Source: Paenibacillus agricola (GTDB lineage: Bacteria; Bacillota; Bacilli; Paenibacillales; NBRC-103111). Taken from it: DNA of 51,503 nt. Positions 48,026-51,503 of the stretch are shown here, in pieces. The position numbers and the translations under genes were made by a program. Location of the stretch: positions 196,505 through 248,007 of the forward strand of contig NZ_JAAOIW010000012.1 in the NCBI RefSeq assembly GCF_011440305.1. The letters are read 5' to 3'. The notes under the pieces were generated by a model, which was not told the origin of the DNA, did no database searches, and worked only from the letters and a program-made list of their open reading frames with translations. Position 1 is the first letter of the stretch. The number at the start of each line of letters is the position of its first letter.

Positions 48026-48571
48026 ATGAAAAGATATCAACAACCACAAGTAGAAGCCGAGTTTGGGGTTGCCCATATGACAGCCCTGTCGGAGGCATTG
48101 GAGCGCTTGAAGCAAGAGCACGGAGAGCTGAAGCTGGTGCTGCAAGAGATGGAGAAGCAAGCGACACAAGTTGAACTGTCCAATGATAAGTTAGGATCCA
48201 TGCAGTCGTTGCTCCATTTGCGGTTATGGACGTTGGCATTCAGAGAAGAGCTAGAGCGACATTCCAATTGGGAGGAAGCAGAGCTATTCCCATTCCTGAA
48301 CGCTTATTTCAATAGTAATATGGCACCCACCATGATTCCATCCTTTTGGACGATAGAGAAGGACCACGAGTTGGCGGACGAATACATGCAGTCTTTTTTA
48401 AGAGCGGTTCATAAGCTTAAGGCGAATCCCGAAGCCATGAGCTTAAACCAGGCAGCGGCGTATTTGGTTCAAGCGTGCCGTATTTTGCAGGAGCATTTTG
48501 TTAAAGAGGAAGAGCTAGTCTTTCCATTAACGGAGCAGGTATTGACGGATATAGATTGCCTTTTCTCTTGA
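48026..48571 (+). CDS. Hemerythrin-like HHE-domain protein
   Basis: 181 residues; ATG behind AGGAGGGG. All-helical, with paired metal-ligand motifs: 'LKQEHGEL', 'ELERHSNWEEAELFPFL', 'EKDHELADEYM', and 'LQEHFVKEEELVFPL'. Such di-iron proteins bind oxygen or nitric oxide or repair nitrosylated Fe-S centres. Not clearly ScdA/YtfE, as the N-terminal Cys-containing domain is missing. A small hairpin (CGGAGCT/AGCTCCG, 47984-48002) lies upstream. Fits the nitrogen-oxide theme of its neighbours. Confidence 0.85.
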   Translation: MKRYQQPQVEAEFGVAHMTALSEALERLKQEHGELKLVLQEMEKQATQVELSNDKLGSMQSLLHLRLWTLAFREELERHSNWEEAELFPFLNAYFNSNMAPTMIPSFWTIEKDHELADEYMQSFLRAVHKLKANPEAMSLNQAAAYLVQACRILQEHFVKEEELVFPLTEQVLTDIDCLFS

Positions 48572-48698
48572 TATATCCCTAAATATGGTAAAACTATGAC
48601 GAAAATCAAAAATAATTAGTACCCAATCCATAAAAAAGGACGGTTGAATCGTTTCATAAGTTTGAAGTTTGGTTACAAAGTGTGCTAACCTGTTAAAA

Positions 48699-48821
48699 AA
48701 GGTCGAATCTAGCTCATCATAAGAGCTGGTACGGGGGATTATTCACATGGGGTGAATGTTCGTTTACTTCGAACTAGGGAGCTACCTCTTCCCGAATCCG
48801 TCAACTAACCTCGAAGGCCGC
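48699..48821 (+). ncRNA. c-di-AMP riboswitch (ydaO/yuaA type)
   Basis: Conserved blocks in order: 'GAGCTGGTACGGGGGA' (about 48724-48739), 'ATGGGGTGAAT' (48747-48758), a variable TTCG/CGAA hairpin, 'TAGGGAGCTACCTCTTCCCG' (about 48775-48794), then AATCCGTCAACTAACCTCG (48795-48813). This is the ydaO aptamer. It ends next to the GGAGG of the following gene with no terminator between, so control is probably at translation initiation or by a hairpin I cannot define. Confidence 0.9.
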
Positions 48822-48833
48822 AGGAGGAATCAT

Positions 48834-49601
48834 TTGAATCTTTTTTCTATGAAGCTTTATTTGTTGATCGCTTTTTTCACGCTGAGCCTGTTTTCGCTCC
48901 TGCAAACGCAAGAAGTACATGCCGCTGCAACAATCGGAGTAAGGATCCAAATCAATGATAGTGTAGTGGCTTTCCCCGAAGGTACACCACAGCCCTTTAT
49001 CGAACGTGGTAGCGGTAATTTGTATGTGCCTTTGAAGTATTTAAGTGAGCAGCTCGGTTTTCAAGCGAACCAACTGCCGTTATTCAAGAATGCGAATTCT
49101 GGACTTTCACCAGAAAGCGAGCATGTCCCACTTCGTTTGATTGCGGATTCGCTCGGCTACAGGGTTCAATGGGATGTCACGAATCGCGTTGCTATCATCG
49201 GTGTAGATGGTGCCTATCACGCCCCGGCTTGGTATGCTCCGAAGCCACAATCGTCTGTTTTACAAACAGCCTTTAATTACTTAGGCGTGCCATATGTATG
49301 GGGTGGAAGCTCACCCAAAGGTTTTGACTGCTCTGGTTATGTAGGTTATATTTTTCAACAAAGCGGGATCAAGCTACCCAGAACTTCCGTGGAGATGTAC
49401 GATTCTGTAGGAACAAGAGTAAACGAATTGCAAGAAGGCGATCTGGTCTTTTTTGCTGAAGGAAGCAGAACCTCTCATGTAGGGATATATTTGGGCAACG
49501 AGCAATTCATCTCAGCTACCTCCTCTGGTGGGGTCTCGGTCGAGAGTATTACGACGGGTTACTGGGGTAGGAAGTTCGTTGGCGCCAAACGTTTGACATA
49601 A
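48834..49601 (+). CDS. Secreted NlpC/P60 cell-wall hydrolase with copper-amine-oxidase-like N-domain
   Basis: 255 residues from TTG 48834, six bases after GGAGG; frames opening further upstream run through the riboswitch. Signal peptide (cleavage after V-H-A, residue 30). Residues 35-125 resemble copper-amine-oxidase N-terminal domains found on Bacillales wall proteins. The NlpC/P60 domain (140-255) has catalytic Cys166 in 'GFDCSGYVGY' and His215 in 'SHVGIYLG'. The usual third His ('F-I-H-A') is Ser ('F-I-S-A'). Probable gamma-D-glutamyl-diaminopimelate endopeptidase. The c-di-AMP riboswitch links it to wall and osmotic homeostasis. Confidence 0.92.
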   Translation: MNLFSMKLYLLIAFFTLSLFSLLQTQEVHAAATIGVRIQINDSVVAFPEGTPQPFIERGSGNLYVPLKYLSEQLGFQANQLPLFKNANSGLSPESEHVPLRLIADSLGYRVQWDVTNRVAIIGVDGAYHAPAWYAPKPQSSVLQTAFNYLGVPYVWGGSSPKGFDCSGYVGYIFQQSGIKLPRTSVEMYDSVGTRVNELQEGDLVFFAEGSRTSHVGIYLGNEQFISATSSGGVSVESITTGYWGRKFVGAKRLT

Positions 49602-49648
49602 AAGATATACCAACCACCACAATAACCCTGCCAAAGCATAAAGCTTAG

Positions 49649-49671
49649 ACCTGCCCGTAGGCAGGTTTTTT
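49649..49671 (+). terminator. Terminator of the NlpC/P60 gene
   Basis: ACCTGCC (49649-49655), CGTA loop, GGCAGGT (49660-49666), six T. Confidence 0.9.
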
Positions 49672-49941
49672 GCTGTCTTGCCCAAGTGAGGCGAAGATGT
49701 TCACAGTCCATGCTTCGGCTAAAAGATCAGGGCTTTAGGTTTAGTGCAAGCTACAAAGGAAAACTCCAGGCTATGTCGAATATATGGGTTTATAGGCTTC
49801 TTCACAACACGGTATGACTAACTAGGGACAGCTAAAAGGAGCTATTTCATGACGTTTGCATATATGGAAAAGTATAGAATATACCGACGGTGAGCGCTCC
49901 CATTATGCTATGGATCACGGCGACCAGGCACAAAGGTATAT
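49672..49941. other. Intergenic stretch with degenerate coding remnants
   Basis: No intact gene. A second reading frame through 49890-49970 ('E-R-S-H-Y-A-M-D-H-G-D-Q-A-Q-R-Y') ends at a stop inside the EAL remnant and may be another decayed gene fragment. Confidence 0.4.
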
Positions 49942-50100
49942 GGAGTTAAAAAGCTATGCCTGTCTATTGCGATGAATGATTTTGGGACAGGTTATTCTTC
50001 AACTGGCTACCTGCAAACCTTCCAAATCGAGCTTTGTGAAGAGGATATTTTGGGCTTGTTTAGTGTAGAAGAGCGTTCTCAAATAAATAATTTTGCTTGA
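49942..50100 (+). pseudogene. EAL-domain (c-di-GMP phosphodiesterase) remnant
   Basis: In one frame the sequence reads G-V-K-K-L-C-L-S-I-A-M-N-D-F-G-T-G-Y-S-S then T-G-Y-L-Q-T-F-Q-I-E, which closely matches the EAL core 'D-D-F-G-T-G-Y-S-S-L-x-Y-L-x-x-F-x-I'. The first Asp of the metal-binding D-D pair is Asn. The rest of the domain, including the EAL motif itself, is missing on both sides. The tail after E-L-C-E is unrelated. Confidence 0.75.
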
Positions 50101-50120
50101 TGTTACTAGTGTTGTATACT
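50093..50120 (+). promoter_or_regulatory. Possible promoter of the gene at 50154
   Basis: TTGCTT (50093-50098), 16 bases, TATACT (50115-50120), overlapping the end of the EAL remnant. Confidence 0.5.
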
Positions 50121-50153
50121 TGTTTAAAACAAGACACGGGGGTTGAACTTACA

Positions 50154-51329
50154 ATGAGTCAAGATGTTAATGGTTTAGGTCGTCATTATTTGCAAGCGGA
50201 GTCATATGGAGCATCTGCTTTTTGCTTTTATCGTGCCGTCCTTGAAGATGCCAACAATGGGAATGCCTGGAATGGGCTTGTTCTGTCACTTAGCTTGATG
50301 CGCAGGGAAAATGATGCCCAGACGATTCTGGCAAGGTTCGCTAAGCAGCCCTTGCCCTACGATAAGGATATGGTGACCTTTGCCCTGATGATGTTCCAGC
50401 AAAGTCCTAATGCGATGTCGGAGTGGACACGGGCCATGTCTATAAGATTTGGAGTAAACGCCCAAGAGCGCCAGGCCTTTATCCAAATGGCTGATGATTT
50501 GGAGGCTTCCTACGCAGACCTGGTTACTCGCCATGGCGAAGATACATTGAAGGAACAAGGCATGCTTAGCTTGGATGAGTTCGCTGAACGTAAAATCGAG
50601 CTGGATTGGCTGATGTCGGAGCCGATTGATACCGTATATGGCGTGATCCAGGCTTGGCTGGAAGATCCGGAATCGATCCTCTCCGCGGTCCGGCTACTCT
50701 GCATGATGCCGGATAATCGCAGCGAGAAGCTGCTGCGCAGGGTATGCCGCAATGAAGAGGTAGATGGCAAAGTGAGAACCCATGCCTTGCTCGCGCTTAG
50801 ATGGCTGGGCGTTCGCGGTAATGCGAGAATTCAAAAAATGGATGAATCCTTCGTCATTAATCTGGATAATCCTGTTCCTGAGCTGACGGTATCAGTTCCA
50901 GCCGCTTACAAGCCGGCACTGGACCGTATGAAGCTTTGGATTGCGATGAAGCAAGGCTTTGTCACGGAAGCGGAATATGAGCAGTTCGCTTCCACGGATG
51001 AGCCTGAGCTGCCGACTGAGCTGGCTGAGAAGCTGGAGCAAGCCGATGTACCCAGCGTACTGCAGGAGGTTGTGCATGCGCTGATCAGGTCAGCATACGA
51101 CCAGTACTACCCGCTGGTTCCCGGTATCCGCGGAACCCGCCAATGGAGCATAGCGTTGCTGATGCTGATGAAGGATTATGCCATAGGCGTCTTGGATGCA
51201 TGGCCGTACGGCGAGCTGGAGCATGATGAAACTGCCGTGCTTCACCGCAATTGGATTCTAAGCGCTAGTCGGGACTATTACCATAATATTGAGCAGGCAC
51301 GACAGCTGCGTGACAGCCAGGCTGGCTAA
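50154..51329 (+). CDS. TPR-like helical repeat protein, function unknown
   Basis: 391 residues from ATG 50154 (GGGGG 11 bases upstream); an ATG at 50098 overlaps the promoter. The N-terminus 'H-Y-L-Q-A-E-S-Y-G-A-S-A-F-C-F-Y-R-A-V' and 'N-A-W-N-G-L-V-L-S-L' look like TPR units, and the middle ('R-T-H-A-L-L-A-L-R-W-L-G-V-R-G') like a HEAT helix pair. All-helical, no membrane segment or catalytic motif. Probably a scaffold or chaperone-type protein. Family not recognised. Confidence 0.75.
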   Translation: MSQDVNGLGRHYLQAESYGASAFCFYRAVLEDANNGNAWNGLVLSLSLMRRENDAQTILARFAKQPLPYDKDMVTFALMMFQQSPNAMSEWTRAMSIRFGVNAQERQAFIQMADDLEASYADLVTRHGEDTLKEQGMLSLDEFAERKIELDWLMSEPIDTVYGVIQAWLEDPESILSAVRLLCMMPDNRSEKLLRRVCRNEEVDGKVRTHALLALRWLGVRGNARIQKMDESFVINLDNPVPELTVSVPAAYKPALDRMKLWIAMKQGFVTEAEYEQFASTDEPELPTELAEKLEQADVPSVLQEVVHALIRSAYDQYYPLVPGIRGTRQWSIALLMLMKDYAIGVLDAWPYGELEHDETAVLHRNWILSASRDYYHNIEQARQLRDSQAG

Positions 51330-51382
51330 GGCTCGCGCCACGCCTTGCTATATAAAGAAAAGAGAAGCCTCCAGATTAAACT

Positions 51383-51437
51383 GGTACCCATACACTGGAC
51401 ACTTTAAAAAAAGTGTTTAGCGTATGGGTACCTTTTT
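51383..51437 (+). terminator. Hairpin at the left end of the insertion element
   Basis: GGTACCCATAC (51383-51393) and GTATGGGTACC (51422-51432) are a perfect 11-pair stem enclosing ACACTTT/AAAGTGT, followed by five T. It may terminate the upstream gene and also shield the transposase from readthrough. Confidence 0.75.
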
Positions 51438-51468
51438 GTATACTAGAGAGAATAGTGGGGGCGAGCAT

Positions 51469-51503
51469 ATGAGTAAAAAACACTTTAGTAAAAATGAGCA
51501 GGA
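51469..51503 (+). CDS. N-terminus of IS3-family transposase OrfA-like protein (partial)
   Basis: ATG behind GTGGGGGCGAGCAT opens MSKKHFSKNEQ and runs off the window. The beginning resembles the HTH OrfA proteins of Paenibacillus and clostridial IS3-type elements (M-x-K-K-x-F-x-x-E-E-Q). Only 11 full codons are visible, so the assignment depends on this short resemblance and the terminal hairpin. Confidence 0.5.
   Translation, partial: MSKKHFSKNEQ

Larger units (their letters stand above)
51383..51503 (+). mobile_element. Left end of an IS3-type insertion sequence (cut by window end)
   Basis: A TGGACACTTT end-like sequence (51396-51405) within a hairpin, followed after about 65 bases by the start of a transposase-like frame. 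The exact end of the element and any target duplication cannot be set without the right end. Confidence 0.55.

Noticed and set aside
48756-48833. N-terminal extension of the NlpC/P60 protein through the riboswitch
   Set aside because: The region is the conserved 3' part of the c-di-AMP aptamer; TTG 48834 has the proper ribosome site and a normal signal peptide.
1-51503. CRISPR array, tRNA or rRNA genes, restriction or retron systems
   Set aside because: No regularly spaced repeats, no cloverleaf-like segments and no defence-enzyme motifs were found in reading the window.

Overview
The window looks like a chromosome segment of a spore-forming, aerobic to facultative Firmicute, most likely Paenibacillaceae (Paenibacillus-like). 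Supporting evidence: two near-identical alpha/beta-type small acid-soluble spore proteins with sigma-G promoter elements, a Trp T-box leader on trpS, a ydaO-type c-di-AMP riboswitch, Bacillus-type Zur, LexA, Fnr and CcpA sites, frequent TTG/GTG starts behind strong GGAGG ribosome sites, and ABC sugar importers of the LplB/YtcP type. There are no tRNA or rRNA genes and no CRISPR array.

Layout. (1) 1-8000: the right part of a contractile-tailed prophage or phage-tail-like element: baseplate hub, spike, gp25-like wedge, J protein, DUF2612 tail protein, beta-helix fibre, two tandem XkdX/CD1375-type miniproteins, holin, DUF1906 endolysin, then an SOS-type cassette (two LexA boxes, a WYL-like fragment and two YolD-like proteins). 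(2) 8.4-19 kb: host housekeeping genes: SASP, a CtaM/DUF420 protein, FAH-family hydrolase, IclR regulator, aldose epimerase, a Zur-box operon (YraQ-type permease plus TIGR03943 protein), T-box/trpS, second SASP, yfhP. (3) 19-27 kb: a heterodimeric multidrug ABC exporter, a PhyH-HEAT fusion, a TauE-type exporter and asd. (4) 27-34.8 kb: a carbohydrate operon (two permeases, binding lipoprotein, two xylose-isomerase-like proteins, an NAD epimerase, AraC regulator) with a cre-like site. (5) 34.9-41.6 kb: GntR regulator with three phased operators, 3-hydroxyacid dehydrogenase plus DUF1537 kinase, DMT transporter, malate synthase G. (6) 41.7-43.4 kb: extradiol dioxygenase-like VOC protein behind YodB/CatR-like operators plus a YwnB-like reductase. 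(7) 43.5-48.6 kb: an oxygen/nitrogen-oxide module: Fnr with all four [4Fe-4S] ligands, NarL-type two-component system, a perfect Fnr box, DoxX protein, MobA, hemerythrin-like protein. (8) 48.7-51.5 kb: c-di-AMP riboswitch/NlpC-P60 hydrolase, an EAL-domain remnant, a TPR-like protein, and the start of an IS3-type element cut by the window end.

The most informative cross-links are regulatory. The FAH hydrolase (10.2 kb) and malate synthase G (39.4 kb) have the same promoter architecture, TTGACC-N17-TACAAT followed immediately by a TGAAC-N3-GTTCA palindrome. A near-match of the palindrome lies in front of the iclR gene, which predicts a glyoxylate-linked IclR regulon. No single gene cluster here is clearly an undescribed system. 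The best candidates for new biology are this IclR regulon, the polymerase-free SOS YolD cassette, the PhyH-HEAT fusion and the Fnr-DoxX-MobA-hemerythrin unit.
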